Notes: a model not told the origin generated them from the letters alone. A stretch of 64,000 nucleotides of DNA from Xanthobacter aminoxidans (GCF_023571765.1 NZ_JAMJXC010000003.1:248001-312000); one strand, 5' to 3'. Counted from the stretch's first letter, positions 46,870-58,451 are shown. Numbers and translations are program-made.

Positions 46870-47940
46870 ATGACCCATCAGCCTTCCGCCCAGAAGTTCG
46901 CCGCAACGCCATTCGTGCTCGCCCTCGATAGCGACGGCGATTACGTCTCGCCGGCCCATCTGCGGACGCCGTTCCGTTCCTTCCTCGTGAGCTGCGATCG
47001 TGGCGTCTACTGGCTCCGCATGCCGGGCGGCGCCGGGAAGACCCAGTTCGTGCGCGGCATCATCGCGCGCCGGATGGGCAAGGACGGCAGCCCGGAGGGG
47101 ATCGACAGCGCCATCTCCAGCGGTGCCCGCGCCATCGCGGCCGGCCTCACGGCGCCGGCGAGCACCGCCGCGCTCGTGGAGGCCCTGAAGGCCGCCTTCG
47201 AGGCCGAGCACGGCGTGCCCGCGCCCGAGGCTTCGGGCGCATCGGAAAGCCCGGAGGCGTTTGCCGGCTGGCTCGCCGCCCTCGCCGTCGTGGCGGCGGG
47301 GCAGGGGGCGAAGCGTCTCGTCGTGTGCATCGACGGGATCGAGGAGGCGGACGACCTCACCCTCTCCCTCCTGCCGGGCGCTGCGGCGCTGCCGGGGGGC
47401 GTGGTCCTTCTGCTCACGTCCCGCCCCGCCGCGGACTGGCCGGCGGAGCGCTTCACAGCCGCTGCGGAGCGGTTCGGTCCGGTACCGGGTGTGGTGATCC
47501 ATGAGATCGGCCTCGCCGATGCCGAATACGTGGGCTGGTTGCGCCGCCTGTTCGTGGAGCGGCTCCGGCCGCTGCTGCGGAGCCGGGCGAATGCGCTGCT
47601 GCTGTCGTTGATGGAAACCCGCGCCAGCTACGAGCGCGGCGGCCGCGATGCGCGCCTCACGGCCGATCCCGTGCTGCGCGACGGATTGAAGGACGACTGG
47701 AAGAAGCTGACCAACAAGTTCCCGCGCTATTCCGGCCAGCAGCTTCCCGTGGAGCCGCTGGCGCCGGTGCTCGATACGTTCGACAAGCTTTGGGTGGACA
47801 CGCTCGCCAGGAGCGAAGGCCGCGCCGACCGCTTCTTCCTCATGGTGCGCCATCTCGCGGCGGGTGGCCTTGCCGTGGAAGCGGTGTCGGACCTGCCCGA
47901 AGGGGAGGCGCTGGACGCCCGCCTTGCCGCCCTCGGCTGA
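46870..47940 (+). CDS. small STAND/NACHT-like P-loop NTPase
   Basis: A 356-residue ATPase of unknown function. Walker A is MPGGAGKTQF at 51-60, and Walker B is LVVCIDGIEEADD at about 150-162 in the IDGxEE form of NACHT/STAND proteins. LLTSRPAADW at about 182-190 is the sensor-like motif of that class, and IGLADAEYVGWLRRLF resembles the helical segment after it. There is no C-terminal repeat region and no N-terminal effector domain; the protein ends at LDARLAALG. An in-frame ATG at 46846 preceded by AAGGCGG is an alternative start. It is followed by a STAS gene 142 bp downstream on the same strand. Confidence 0.65.
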   Translation: MTHQPSAQKFAATPFVLALDSDGDYVSPAHLRTPFRSFLVSCDRGVYWLRMPGGAGKTQFVRGIIARRMGKDGSPEGIDSAISSGARAIAAGLTAPASTAALVEALKAAFEAEHGVPAPEASGASESPEAFAGWLAALAVVAAGQGAKRLVVCIDGIEEADDLTLSLLPGAAALPGGVVLLLTSRPAADWPAERFTAAAERFGPVPGVVIHEIGLADAEYVGWLRRLFVERLRPLLRSRANALLLSLMETRASYERGGRDARLTADPVLRDGLKDDWKKLTNKFPRYSGQQLPVEPLAPVLDTFDKLWVDTLARSEGRADRFFLMVRHLAAGGLAVEAVSDLPEGEALDARLAALG

Positions 47941-48082
47941 CCGCGCGGCAGCCGCCGCCGGGGCGGGAAGCCGGTCCGGGTCGCTGTCACAAAACTGTAA
48001 AGACAGGGTGGGAAGAGGAGCCGGATAACCCGGAACCGCATTGGTTCCGGGTGCACGGCCCAGCGAACCACGGCGGACCGCC

Positions 48083-48430
48083 ATGAAACTCGACTCCACT
48101 CCGCTCGATTCCGGGCAGATCCTCGTTTCCCTCGCCGGCCGCATGGACATCGCCGGCGCCGCGGAAATCGAGAACACCTTCAGCGCCCTGGTGAGCCACG
48201 CTCATGTGGCCCTGGTGGACATGGCGGGCGTGACCTTCCTCGCCTCCATCGGCATCCGGCTGATCCTCGCCAACGCCAAGTCGCTGCACAAGCGCGGCGG
48301 CACGCTGGTGCTGTTCAACTGCGATCCGCAGGTGGAGCGCGTGCTTCTCACGACAGGTGTCAACGAACTCACCGAGATCGTCGCCACCCGCGCTGATGCC
48401 GACCGCTTCCTGGTGCCCGCGGCCGGCTGA
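48083..48430 (+). CDS. STAS-domain anti-sigma factor antagonist-like protein
   Basis: A 115-residue single STAS domain. GQILVSLAGRMDIAGAAEIENTF is the first strand/helix block, and VALVDMAGVTFLASIGIRLIL carries the phosphoacceptor position. Ser55 corresponds to the phosphorylated serine of SpoIIAA, but the flanking Asp is Ala54 and the second serine is Ile56. Phosphorylation by a partner kinase is possible. No anti-sigma kinase is next to it; instead a STAND NTPase precedes it and a GGDEF-EAL gene follows. ATG 48083 is used; an in-frame start at 48041 has non-conserved residues. Confidence 0.88.
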   Translation: MKLDSTPLDSGQILVSLAGRMDIAGAAEIENTFSALVSHAHVALVDMAGVTFLASIGIRLILANAKSLHKRGGTLVLFNCDPQVERVLLTTGVNELTEIVATRADADRFLVPAAG

Positions 48431-48787
48431 GCGCCGCCGGGGCTTAACCTTGGGGAATACTTCGCCGCCCGGCTGAGACATCATCAGCCGGGCGGCCTTG
48501 CTTTGTGCCGCCCGTGCCCGGTGCGTGCAGTGCAAGGTGCTGCACCGCAAGGTGAATGCCTGAGGGGCATGACCGTCCCGCCGGCTGGGGGGCGCCAGTA
48601 TTCGTGGCGCCGCAACGGAATGACGTCCCCCTGGTTGAGCCCTGATGGTTGCTCGCTCGCCGGTCGGCTGCGCAGATTGGAGAAGGTCGAAACGACCTTG
48701 CGCAAGGTGCAAATCTATCGGACATAGAGATAAATCCGGCAGACACCGCCGCATTTTCTGCCGAGCGGCGCCATCTGCGGCTCTGCG
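48431..48787. promoter_or_regulatory. 357-bp leader between the STAS and GGDEF-EAL genes
   Basis: It begins with the STAS terminator, then contains three copies of GCAAGGTG (48532, 48547 and 48702), the hairpin AAGGTCG-AAA-CGACCTT at 48683-48699 and the palindrome CCTTGCGCAAGG at 48696-48707. No protein gene is visible. It may be a regulatory leader for the GGDEF-EAL gene. Confidence 0.4.
48464..48503 (+). terminator. intrinsic terminator of the STAS gene
   Basis: A 13-bp stem GCCGCCCGGCTGA/TCAGCCGGGCGGC with a seven-base loop is followed by CTTGCTTT, a weak T-run. Confidence 0.7.
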
Positions 48788-50995
48788 GTGGAGCAACGTT
48801 TCTGGACCGCGTTCCAGGGAGGCATCGCCATTTCTCGCCCGTCCGGCCGTCACGTCCACCGTTCGCTCCTGGCCGGGCTCGGCGCGCTCGCGCTCCTGGT
48901 GGCTGGGCTCGTGGGCGTCTTCGTCTATGCGGGCATGAAGCAGGACGAGAAGGCGGGGATGCGCGAGCGGCTGGCGCTGCTCGCCGCGCTCCACGCCCAC
49001 GAGGAACTCATCCAGCAGGCCATGTCGACCTCGGAGGACGAGCGGCAGGTGCTCGGCCAGCTCGCCAGCGGCGACATCGCGCGCCTGCACGAGCGCTTCG
49101 GGCGGCGGCTGAACGACGGGTTCGGGCTGGAGTTCGTCTACATCATCGATGCCAAGGGGAACCTGCTCTATTCGTCCGAGAACGGGAAGACGGGGGAGCA
49201 GAAGGCCTTTGCGTGGATCCGCCCGGCCATCACGCGGGCGCTGGCGGAGGGCCGCGCTGGCCGCGCGGGCCTCGTCGCCAGCAAGGACGGCGCGGGCATC
49301 CTCGTGGTGCGCCCCTTCTCGGAGCGTGCGGACGACATCAAGGCCCCGCAGCCGCTGGCGGCGGTGACGGTGGACCTGCTGGACGATTCACTGCTGCAAA
49401 GCCTCGCCGCGCCCGCCCATCTGCACGACGTGCAGCTGCGCACCGGCCGTACCGCCACCAACCATCCCGACCGCGTCGGCACGGCGGTCCCCAATCTCTT
49501 CGACGGCACCGAGGCGGAACTGGCCTGGCGTGGCGCGCAGCCCGGCCGGAGCCTGCTGCGCAATGCCCTGCCGGCGCTCGCGGTGCTCACCACGCTGCTC
49601 TCCGTAACCTTCCTCGTCATGATGTTCCGCGCGCTGCGGGTCGCCGCGGCGCTGGCCGCGAGCGAGGCGCAGGCCCGCGAGATGGCCTCCCGCGACTACC
49701 TCACCGGCCTCTTCAACCGCGGCTATTTCATCGAGGCGCTGGAATCCGCCCTTGCCGGCCGCGCTCCCGATGCGCGGCTGGTGCTGCTGTTCATCGACCT
49801 CGACGACTTCAAGCTCATCAACGACACGGCCGGCCACGGCGCGGGCGACCTGCTGCTGAAGGCGGTCGCGACCCGCGTTGCCCTGACCATCGGCGATCGC
49901 GGCGTGGTGGGGCGGTTCGGCGGGGATGAGTTCGTCGCGTTCTTTCCGGCCGCGAACGCGGGCGAGATCGACGCGCTGCTCGATCGCCTTCAGGCGGCGC
50001 TGAGGCCTCCGGTGCCGGACGGGGCGGGCGAACTGCGCGTCTCCGCCTCCATCGGCGTCGCCGAGGCGCCACAGGATGCCGCCACGGCCAGCGATCTCAT
50101 GCGCCGGGCGGACATCGCCCTCTATCGGGCGAAGGACAGCGGCGGCGATACCCTCTGCCGCTTCGAGACCCAGCTCGAGAGCGAGCGCAACGCCCGCCGC
50201 GAGATCGAGACGGCCCTCGGCGGTGCGCTGGAGCGGGGCGAGCTGGTCATCACCTACCAGCCGCAGGTGGACGTGGCGAGCGGGCGCGTGGTCGGCTTCG
50301 AGACTCTGCTGCGGTGGGACCACCCCAAGCTCGGCCGCCTGTTGCCGGCCCAGTTCATCGCCATGGCCGAGGAGATGCACATCATCGGCGGGCTCGACCT
50401 GTATGGCCTGCGCCGCGCCTGCATGGAGGCCGCGGCGCTGCCGGGCATGTCCATCTCGGTCAACATCGCGCCCTCCACCATGCGGTCGGCGGACTTTGCC
50501 CAGCAGATCGGCGCCATCCTCAAGGAGACGGGCTTCGATCCCGCACGGCTGGAGATCGAGGTGCCGGAAACCATCGTGCTCAACAGCTCGGCGGAGCTGA
50601 GCCGCACGTTCGAGGCGCTGCGGGAGCAGGGGGTCGGCGTCGCGCTCGACGATTACGGCACCGGCTATGCCTCCCTGCACCATGTCAGCCGTTTTCCCGT
50701 CACCCGCATCAAGATCGACCGCTCCTTCATGCTGAAGGCCTGCAGCGATCCGGACGTGGCGGCGGTGATCGAGCACAAGCTCAAGCTCGCCCAGTCGCTG
50801 CGCATCAACGTGACGGCGGAAGGGGTGGAGACGCGGGAGCAGCTGCGCTTCCTGCGCGAGATCGGGATGCCGACCGCGCAAGGCTACCTGTTCGCCCCGC
50901 CGCTGCCCATTGCCGCCGCCATCGACATGCTGCGCCGGCAGGATGAGGCGCTGCCGGACGGGATGTTGCGGGCCAAGGCGGGCGGCGCGGGGTAG
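48788..50995 (+). CDS. membrane-anchored diguanylate cyclase/phosphodiesterase (GGDEF-EAL)
   Basis: A 735-residue cyclic-di-GMP enzyme. One helix near residues 27-48 and another near 260-280 enclose a periplasmic sensor region of about 210 residues. The GGDEF domain has DYLTGLFNRGYF and intact VGRFGGDEFVAFF. The EAL domain has VGFETLLRWDHP (EAL written ETL), NIAPSTM, IEVPET, LDDYGTGYASL and TAEGVE, so the metal and catalytic residues are largely present. Net output could be synthesis or breakdown. The start is GTG 48788; the first ATG lies inside the first helix. C-di-GMP commonly controls exopolysaccharide, which gives a possible link with the 2-14 kb locus. Confidence 0.92.
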   Translation: MEQRFWTAFQGGIAISRPSGRHVHRSLLAGLGALALLVAGLVGVFVYAGMKQDEKAGMRERLALLAALHAHEELIQQAMSTSEDERQVLGQLASGDIARLHERFGRRLNDGFGLEFVYIIDAKGNLLYSSENGKTGEQKAFAWIRPAITRALAEGRAGRAGLVASKDGAGILVVRPFSERADDIKAPQPLAAVTVDLLDDSLLQSLAAPAHLHDVQLRTGRTATNHPDRVGTAVPNLFDGTEAELAWRGAQPGRSLLRNALPALAVLTTLLSVTFLVMMFRALRVAAALAASEAQAREMASRDYLTGLFNRGYFIEALESALAGRAPDARLVLLFIDLDDFKLINDTAGHGAGDLLLKAVATRVALTIGDRGVVGRFGGDEFVAFFPAANAGEIDALLDRLQAALRPPVPDGAGELRVSASIGVAEAPQDAATASDLMRRADIALYRAKDSGGDTLCRFETQLESERNARREIETALGGALERGELVITYQPQVDVASGRVVGFETLLRWDHPKLGRLLPAQFIAMAEEMHIIGGLDLYGLRRACMEAAALPGMSISVNIAPSTMRSADFAQQIGAILKETGFDPARLEIEVPETIVLNSSAELSRTFEALREQGVGVALDDYGTGYASLHHVSRFPVTRIKIDRSFMLKACSDPDVAAVIEHKLKLAQSLRINVTAEGVETREQLRFLREIGMPTAQGYLFAPPLPIAAAIDMLRRQDEALPDGMLRAKAGGAG

Positions 50996-51194
50996 GTCGG
51001 GTCTTTCCGACAGATAAGACAATTTTCTTTACAAGAAACATATGCGCGCTGTAAGCACCACAGCTGCGGCGTTCCGGCATGCTTTTGCTCTTGCCTCAGC
51101 CGCCCCGCCTGCCGACAAGGACGGGGAATTGCCGAACAGCGAGCGGAGCCGCGCCGCCCAGCGCCGGGCTCCCGATGATTTCTGGGGGTGCTTC

Positions 51195-52070
51195 GTGATC
51201 GAGACCAAACCCATCGACGGCAAGGCCTTCGCGGCCGGCCTGCGCGCCCGCATCGCCGAGGAGGTTGCCGGCCTCAAGGCCAGCGCCGGCCTCACCCCCG
51301 GCCTCGCCGTGGTTCTGGTGGGCGAGGACCCCGCCAGCCAGGTCTATGTGCGCAACAAGGCGGCCCAGACGGCCGAGGCCGGCATGGCCTCCTTCGAGTA
51401 CAAGCTCGCCGCCGACACCCCTGAGGCGGACGTTCTCGCTCTGGTGGCGAAGCTGAACGCCGATCCTGCCGTGCATGGCATCCTCGTCCAGCTGCCGCTG
51501 CCGGCGCAGATCGACGCCAACAAGGTCATCGCCGCCATCGATCCCGCCAAGGACGTGGACGGCTTCCATGTGGTGAATGCCGGCCGCCTCGCGGTGGGCC
51601 TCGACGCGCTAGTGCCCTGCACGCCACTCGGCTGCATCATGCTGCTCAAGCACCACCTCGGCAGCCTCGCCGGGCTCAAGGCGGTGGTGGTCGGCCGCTC
51701 GAACATCGTCGGCAAGCCGGCGGCGCAGCTGCTGCTGAAGGAAGACTGCACCGTCACCGTCGCCCATTCCCGCACCCGCGACCTGCCGGGGGAATGCCGC
51801 ACGGCGGACATCCTGGTGGCGGCGGTGGGCCGGCCGGAAATGGTGCGGGGCGACTGGATCAAGCCCGGCGCCACAGTGATCGACGTGGGCATCAACCGGG
51901 TGCCGAAGGACGACGGCAAGACCCGCCTCGTGGGCGACGTGGCCTATGCGGAAGCGCAGGGCATCGCCGGCCTCATCACCCCGGTTCCGGGCGGTGTCGG
52001 ACCCATGACCATCGCCTGCCTGCTGCAGAACACGCTGACGGCGGCCAAGCGGCAGAAGGGCCTCGCCTGA
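51195..52070 (+). CDS. folD: methylenetetrahydrofolate dehydrogenase / cyclohydrolase
   Basis: A bifunctional cytosolic enzyme interconverting methylene-, methenyl- and formyl-tetrahydrofolate for one-carbon supply. The 291-residue protein has [18 protein letters not shown] with the catalytic lysine, [45 protein letters not shown] and the C-terminal [15 protein letters not shown]. The start is GTG 51195, supported by GGGGGTG upstream; 51 further in-frame codons before it are not FolD-like. Formate metabolism in the window (formate dehydrogenase at 23 kb) shares the C1 pool. Confidence 0.96.
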   Translation: MIETKPIDGKAFAAGLRARIAEEVAGLKASAGLTPGLAVVLVGEDPASQVYVRNKAAQTAEAGMASFEYKLAADTPEADVLALVAKLNADPAVHGILVQLPLPAQIDANKVIAAIDPAKDVDGFHVVNAGRLAVGLDALVPCTPLGCIMLLKHHLGSLAGLKAVVVGRSNIVGKPAAQLLLKEDCTVTVAHSRTRDLPGECRTADILVAAVGRPEMVRGDWIKPGATVIDVGINRVPKDDGKTRLVGDVAYAEAQGIAGLITPVPGGVGPMTIACLLQNTLTAAKRQKGLA

Positions 52071-52084
52071 GCGTCACAAACAAA

Positions 52085-52112
52085 AGCCGGCGGCGTCGTG
52101 CCGCCGGCTTTT
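52085..52112 (+). terminator. bidirectional terminator between folD and the 52129 gene
   Basis: Stem AGCCGGCGGC/GCCGCCGGCT with loop GTCGT is flanked by T-runs on both strands. Confidence 0.75.
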
Positions 52113-52128
52113 GGCCGGGCAAGGTGAT

Positions 52129-52476
52129 TTAGAGCAGCCCGAAGGCCAGGGCGGCGAGTGCCGCGAGCGGCGGAAGCCATGCGAGCGCAACGCCCACATC
52201 GGGCCGGCCGCGCCGCCAGAACCAGAGACCGAGCGCAGGCGGAACGACGAAGGTCGCCACCGCGCCGGCCCATCCCATCACGGCGTGGAACTCGCCGCGC
52301 GCACCTTCCGGACCGCCGAAGACGAAGCCGGAAATGGCGATGAGCAGGATGACCACGCCGGCATCCGCCAGCAGTCCGAAGGCCATGGCGACCTTGAGCC
52401 CCCAGCCCGCCGCTTGCGGCGGCGGGGATGGGGTGGGCGGCACGGCCGCCTCAGGTGCCGATGGCGGTGCGCTCAC
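52129..52476 (-). CDS. hypothetical small membrane protein
   Basis: Unrecognised 115-residue protein: a proline-rich cytoplasmic N-terminus of about 22 residues, then three hydrophobic helices (about 26-52, 65-86 and 94-114) with a GRRGRPDVG-like loop FWRRGRPDVGVAL between the last two. Its GTG start lies 10 bp after the grxD stop, so it belongs to the purine/glutaredoxin run of minus-strand genes. It converges on folD. Confidence 0.7.
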   Translation of the reverse strand: MSAPPSAPEAAVPPTPSPPPQAAGWGLKVAMAFGLLADAGVVILLIAISGFVFGGPEGARGEFHAVMGWAGAVATFVVPPALGLWFWRRGRPDVGVALAWLPPLAALAALAFGLL

Positions 52477-52486
52477 GCGGCCAGAA

Positions 52487-52825
52487 TCAGCCGATGGCGC
52501 GGTCGCGGATGGCGACGCCCTTCTCTTCCAGCAGGGGGATCAGCTCGCCCGACTGGAACATCTCGCGGACGATGTCGCAGCCGCCCACGAACTCGCCCTT
52601 GATGTAGAGCTGGGGAATGGTCGGCCAGTTGGCGTAGTCCTTGATGCCCTGGCGGATCATGTCGTTCTCAAGCACGTTCACGCCCTTGAAGGGGACGCCC
52701 ACGTGGTCGAGAATCTGCACCACCTGGCCGGAGAAGCCGCACTGCGGGAACTGCGGCGTGCCCTTCATGAACAGCACCACATCGCCGGACTTCACGATGG
52801 CGTCGATATCGTCACGAATGCCCAT
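52487..52825 (-). CDS. grxD: monothiol glutaredoxin (Grx4 type)
   Basis: A 112-residue [2Fe-2S]-binding glutaredoxin. [20 protein letters not shown] starts the fold, [10 protein letters not shown] holds the single CGFS active-site cysteine, and [20 protein letters not shown] is the conserved glutathione/cluster region. It acts in iron-sulfur cluster delivery with BolA-type partners, and a BolA gene lies immediately upstream on the same strand. The ATG at 52825 is the family start. Confidence 0.95.
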   Translation of the reverse strand: MGIRDDIDAIVKSGDVVLFMKGTPQFPQCGFSGQVVQILDHVGVPFKGVNVLENDMIRQGIKDYANWPTIPQLYIKGEFVGGCDIVREMFQSGELIPLLEEKGVAIRDRAIG

Positions 52826-52993
52826 GGTCTCAAATCCAATGTCTGCGGCCAGAACAGCGGCCTTCCGCCCATAAAGATCGGCCCAAGCGGCCCAAAGCGC
52901 AAGGGCACCGGGGGCGACACGCTTGCACAGGCGCGTGTTGGGACGCCGCAATGGTGCGGCGCACGCGAGGCGCGGGGAGGGGAGGAGGCCCGC

Positions 52994-53230
52994 CTATTCG
53001 GCGGGCGCGGAGGTCTGCAGGGCGAGCGCGTGCAGCACGCCGCCCATGTTCCCCTTGAGGGCGGCATAGACCATCTGGTGCTGCTGCACCCGGCTCTTGC
53101 CGCGGAACGAGGCCGAGACGATGCGGGCGGCGTAGTGGTCGCCATCCCCGGCCAGATCCTCGATCACCACGGTCGCGTCGGGCAGCGCATCCTTGATGAG
53201 CTGCTCGATGTCGCGTGCATTCATGGGCAT
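52994..53230 (-). CDS. BolA family protein
   Basis: A 78-residue protein that pairs with monothiol glutaredoxins to coordinate [2Fe-2S] clusters. MPMNARDIEQLIKDALPDAT, DGDHYAARIVSASFRGKSRV and QQHQMVYAALKGNMGGVLHAL are the BolA core. HYAAR provides the histidine region, and the QQHQMVY histidine is conserved as a ligand. Its neighbour grxD encodes the expected partner. Two in-frame ATGs (53230 and 53224) are available. Confidence 0.93.
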   Translation of the reverse strand: MPMNARDIEQLIKDALPDATVVIEDLAGDGDHYAARIVSASFRGKSRVQQHQMVYAALKGNMGGVLHALALQTSAPAE

Positions 53231-53261
53231 GGTCGAAACGTCCTTGCTGTGCACGAAAGCG

Positions 53262-55478
<2,217 letters not shown>

Positions 55479-55506
55479 GGGCGTCGATCCGAATTGAGGC
55501 CGCGGC

Positions 55507-56205
55507 TCACGCCGCCTTGAGGGCGCCGGCGAGGCTCTCGAAGAGGCCGCGTCCGTCGGTGGGGCCGATCTCCGGCTCGATGTAGTTTTCCGGGTGGGGC
55601 ATCATGCCGAGCACGTTGAACTTCTCGGAATAGATGCCGGCGATCCCGTTGATGGCGCCGTTGGGGCCGTCAGTCTCGTCGATCCGGCTGTCGGGCCGGG
55701 CGTAGCGGAAGGCGACGCGGCCTTCGCCCTCGATGCGGGCGATGGTGGCTTCGTCGGCGGTATAATTGCCTTCGCCGTGGGCCACCGGAATGCGGATCAG
55801 CTCGCCCTTGCGATAGGCCTTGGTGAAGGGGGTGTCGGCCCGCTCCACGCGCAGCAGCACCTCGCGGCAGACGAAGCGCAGGCGCGCGTTGCGCACCAGC
55901 ACGCCGGGCAGCAGCCCCGCCTCGCACAGGATCTGGAAGCCGTTGCAGATGCCGAGCACCAGACCGCCGCGGGCGGCATGGGCGCGCACGGCCTCCATGA
56001 TGTTCGCCCGCGCGGCGATGGCGCCGCAACGCAGGTAGTCGCCATAGGAGAAGCCACCGGGCAGGACCACGAGGTCGGTGCCCTTGGGCAGCTCGTGCTC
56101 GGCGTGCCAGACCACCTGGGGCTTGGCGCCGGAGACGAGCCGCAGCGCGCGCACGGCGTCCTGCTCACGATTGGAGCCGGGGAAGAGGATGACGGCTGGT
56201 TTCAT
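55507..56205 (-). CDS. purQ: phosphoribosylformylglycinamidine synthase, PurQ glutaminase subunit
   Basis: It releases ammonia from glutamine for PurL. The 232-residue class I amidotransferase has the nucleophile in [18 protein letters not shown], the N-terminal [19 protein letters not shown] and [19 protein letters not shown], and the His-x-Glu in [17 protein letters not shown] near the C-terminus. It lies 28 bp upstream of purL and 6 bp after the small coiled-coil gene, so the three are co-transcribed. Confidence 0.97.
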   Translation of the reverse strand: MKPAVILFPGSNREQDAVRALRLVSGAKPQVVWHAEHELPKGTDLVVLPGGFSYGDYLRCGAIAARANIMEAVRAHAARGGLVLGICNGFQILCEAGLLPGVLVRNARLRFVCREVLLRVERADTPFTKAYRKGELIRIPVAHGEGNYTADEATIARIEGEGRVAFRYARPDSRIDETDGPNGAINGIAGIYSEKFNVLGMMPHPENYIEPEIGPTDGRGLFESLAGALKAA

Positions 56206-56211
56206 GATCTC

Positions 56212-56457
56212 TCAGTGGATGCCGACGAGGCCGAGCCTGCGTTCGATGCGAGCGAGCCGCGCGTCACGGCCCGCGTGCATGCCGTATATGGTGTTCATGT
56301 CCTGCCCGAAGGCCTGTCGGGGATCGCGCCGGGCGATCACCTCTTCGCGAGCCTCAAGCCCCTTCTGAGCCTCAAGCCCCCGCGCGCCGAGGGCCGCGCC
56401 CTGCGGGATCGACTTCGGAACCTCGATGAGAAGCTCGTTGGTGATCTCGGCCATCAT
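56212..56457 (-). CDS. conserved small coiled-coil-like protein in the pur operon
   Basis: An 81-residue protein of unknown function. MAEITNELLIEV at the N-terminus, TIYGMHAGRDARLARIERRLGL at the C-terminus and a charged helical middle follow the pattern of small helical proteins common in alphaproteobacterial genomes. It is sandwiched between purS and purQ, 6 bp from purQ. Two start codons (56457 and 56454) are possible. Confidence 0.75.
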   Translation of the reverse strand: MMAEITNELLIEVPKSIPQGAALGARGLEAQKGLEAREEVIARRDPRQAFGQDMNTIYGMHAGRDARLARIERRLGLVGIH

Positions 56458-56515
56458 GCCCTCTCGGCGGCCTTGCTCCCTGAAGCGGCCGCCAGACTAT
56501 AACATCCTTCGCACG

Positions 56516-56758
56516 TCACTCGGCGAATTCGACCTTGTAGGTCTCGATCACGGTGTTGGCGAGGAGCTTGTCGCAGGCTTCCTTGAGGGCGCCCTCGGCG
56601 GCGGCGCGGTCGTTGCCGGCCAGCTCCACGTCGAACACCTTCCCCTGCCGCACGCTCTGCACGCCGGCCACACCCAGCGACCGCAGCGCGCCTTCGATGG
56701 CCTTGCCCTGCGGGTCGAGCACCGCCGACTTGAGGGTGACGATCACTCGGGCCTTCAT
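56516..56758 (-). CDS. purS: phosphoribosylformylglycinamidine synthase, PurS subunit
   Basis: A small structural subunit of the PurLQS complex, thought to help ammonia transfer. The 80-residue protein has the conserved MKARVIVTLKSAVLDPQGKAIEGALRSLG and VRQGKVFDVELAG segments. The ATG at 56758 with GCGAGG upstream is the family start; in-frame codons before it are not conserved. It lies between purC and the small helical gene. Confidence 0.95.
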   Translation of the reverse strand: MKARVIVTLKSAVLDPQGKAIEGALRSLGVAGVQSVRQGKVFDVELAGNDRAAAEGALKEACDKLLANTVIETYKVEFAE

Positions 56759-56924
56759 GGAAACCTCGCCTTCATGGCACGCGCTTGCGCCCGCGCTGTT
56801 GCTTGCCCGCCGCCGGGCACCGCCTGGCCCACACAGGGCCCGGCAACGCAAAACGGGGGCCGATCCGGCCCCCGCCTAGCACTTTTCGGGTATGGGAAAC
56901 AACGCCCCCACCCGAATTGACATG

Positions 56925-57689
56925 TCACTTCACGAGGACGGGGCCCTTGCCCTGCGTCGGATCGTTCTCCATCAGGATTCCGAGCCGGCGCGCAACCTCG
57001 GTGTAGGCCTCCACGAGGCCGCCCATGTCGCGGCGGAAGCGGTCCTTGTCCATCTTGTCGTTGGACTTGATGTCCCAGAGCCGGCACGAATCGGGGCTGA
57101 TCTCGTCAGCGACCACGATCCGCATCATGTCGTTCTCCCACAGGCGGCCGCATTCCATCTTGAAGTCGATGAGGCGGATGCCGGCACCGAGGAAGAGGCC
57201 GGACAGGAAGTCGTTGACGCGGATCGCGAGCGCGATGATGTCGTCGATTTCCTGGGTCGTGGCCCAGCCGAACGCGGTGATGTGCTCTTCCGACACCATC
57301 GGGTCGTTGAGCGCGTCGTTCTTGTAATAGAACTCGATGATCGAGCGGGGCAGCTGGGTGCCCTCCTCGATCCCGAGGCGGGTCGAGATGGAGCCGGCGG
57401 CGACGTTGCGCACCACGATCTCGAGGGGGATGATCTCCACTTCCCGGATGAGCTGCTCGCGCATGTTCAAGCGCCGGATGAAGTGGGTCGGCACCCCGAT
57501 GTCGTTCAGCCGGGAGAAGATGTACTCCGAAATCCGGTTGTTCAGCACACCTTTGCCGTCGATGACATCGTGCTTCTTCGCATTGAAGGCCGTGGCATCG
57601 TCCTTGAAGTGCTGAATGAGTGTGCCGGGCTCGGGTCCTTCATAGAGGACTTTCGCCTTGCCTTCGTAGATTCGGCGGCGGCGGCTCAT
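56925..57689 (-). CDS. purC: phosphoribosylaminoimidazole-succinocarboxamide synthase
   Basis: It adds aspartate to CAIR to make SAICAR in purine synthesis. The 254-residue protein begins [20 protein letters not shown]. It has [41 protein letters not shown]-type residues ([16 protein letters not shown]) and the SAICAR signature [15 protein letters not shown] 57689 gives the usual N-terminus; ATG 57719 would add ten residues. It is the first gene of the minus-strand pur operon and diverges from the zeta-inhibitor gene. Confidence 0.97.
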   Translation of the reverse strand: MSRRRRIYEGKAKVLYEGPEPGTLIQHFKDDATAFNAKKHDVIDGKGVLNNRISEYIFSRLNDIGVPTHFIRRLNMREQLIREVEIIPLEIVVRNVAAGSISTRLGIEEGTQLPRSIIEFYYKNDALNDPMVSEEHITAFGWATTQEIDDIIALAIRVNDFLSGLFLGAGIRLIDFKMECGRLWENDMMRIVVADEISPDSCRLWDIKSNDKMDKDRFRRDMGGLVEAYTEVARRLGILMENDPTQGKGPVLVK

Positions 57690-58074
57690 GGGAATATACC
57701 GCTGATTGAGGAAATCCATGGGTTTGCCAAGGCTCCGTTCGGGTGACGCTCCTCGGCTGGACCGGGGATGTCTGTTTCAAGGACATCCCAAGCCCGATCG
57801 GACACTAGCCGATTGGACGGCTGGATACAACGCGCGTCCCGATGCGCCCACCTGTGCCATCCCCTTGAAGAGGCCGGGCGGCCATCAGGTCGCATGGCCG
57901 GGAGGGGGCACGGCGCCTCACTGCCGTTGATCTAATATGAGGCGGGGGATATTCAAGGCGCGCGTGCGGACGATGGCTGCCCTTGCGTGAGTGCAGCGGC
58001 AACCCAAATCAGCCATATCCGCGCAAACAGATCAGGCCGGCCGCCGGCCGCCCATTCGCAGGAAGAGGGGTGCC
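57690..58074. promoter_or_regulatory. divergent control region purC / zeta-inhibitor gene
   Basis: A 385-bp gap with no protein gene visible. It must contain the purC operon promoter and that of the DUF1476 gene. A CAGGAAGAGGGG ribosome-binding stretch lies just before ATG 58075. No purine-responsive element was identified. Confidence 0.4.
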
Positions 58075-58398
58075 ATGACCACGTTCGACAAGCGCGAGGA
58101 AGGTTTCGAAAAGGCTTTCGCGCTCGACGAGGAGACGCGGTTCCGGGCGCTCGCCCGCCGGAACAAGAAGCTCGGCCTGTGGGCCGCCGAGAAGCTCGGT
58201 CTCGCCGGCGAGGAGGCTCTTGCCTACGCCAAGTCCGTCGTCGAGGCCGACCTGCAGGAAGCCGGTGACGAGGACGTGTTCCGCAAGCTGCGCGCCGACT
58301 TCGACGCCAAGCAGGTGGACGTCTCCGACCACCAGATCCGCCGCAACATGGACGAGTTCCTCGCCGCCGCCGCGGCTGAGGTGAAGTCCGGCAGCTGA
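58075..58398 (+). CDS. DUF1476 protein, F1-ATPase zeta inhibitor subunit homolog
   Basis: A 107-residue helical protein of the alphaproteobacterial family whose Paracoccus member blocks ATP hydrolysis by F1FO ATP synthase. MTTFDKREEGFEKAFALDEE is the inhibitory N-terminus, and RFRALARRNKKLGLWAAEKLGL and DVSDHQIRRNMDEFLAAA are the family blocks. ATP synthase genes are not in the window. A bidirectional terminator separates it from rpsD. Confidence 0.9.
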   Translation: MTTFDKREEGFEKAFALDEETRFRALARRNKKLGLWAAEKLGLAGEEALAYAKSVVEADLQEAGDEDVFRKLRADFDAKQVDVSDHQIRRNMDEFLAAAAAEVKSGS

Positions 58399-58451
58399 GC
58401 CCTCACAGGGTCTCCCGCCGCGTCCCGCGACGCGGCGGGCCAAACAAAAAG

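Noticed and set aside
48788-50995. EAL domain as degenerate because EAL reads ETL
   Set aside because: The first glutamate and the downstream asparagine, glutamate, DD pair, lysine and second glutamate are retained, so the phosphodiesterase may be active.
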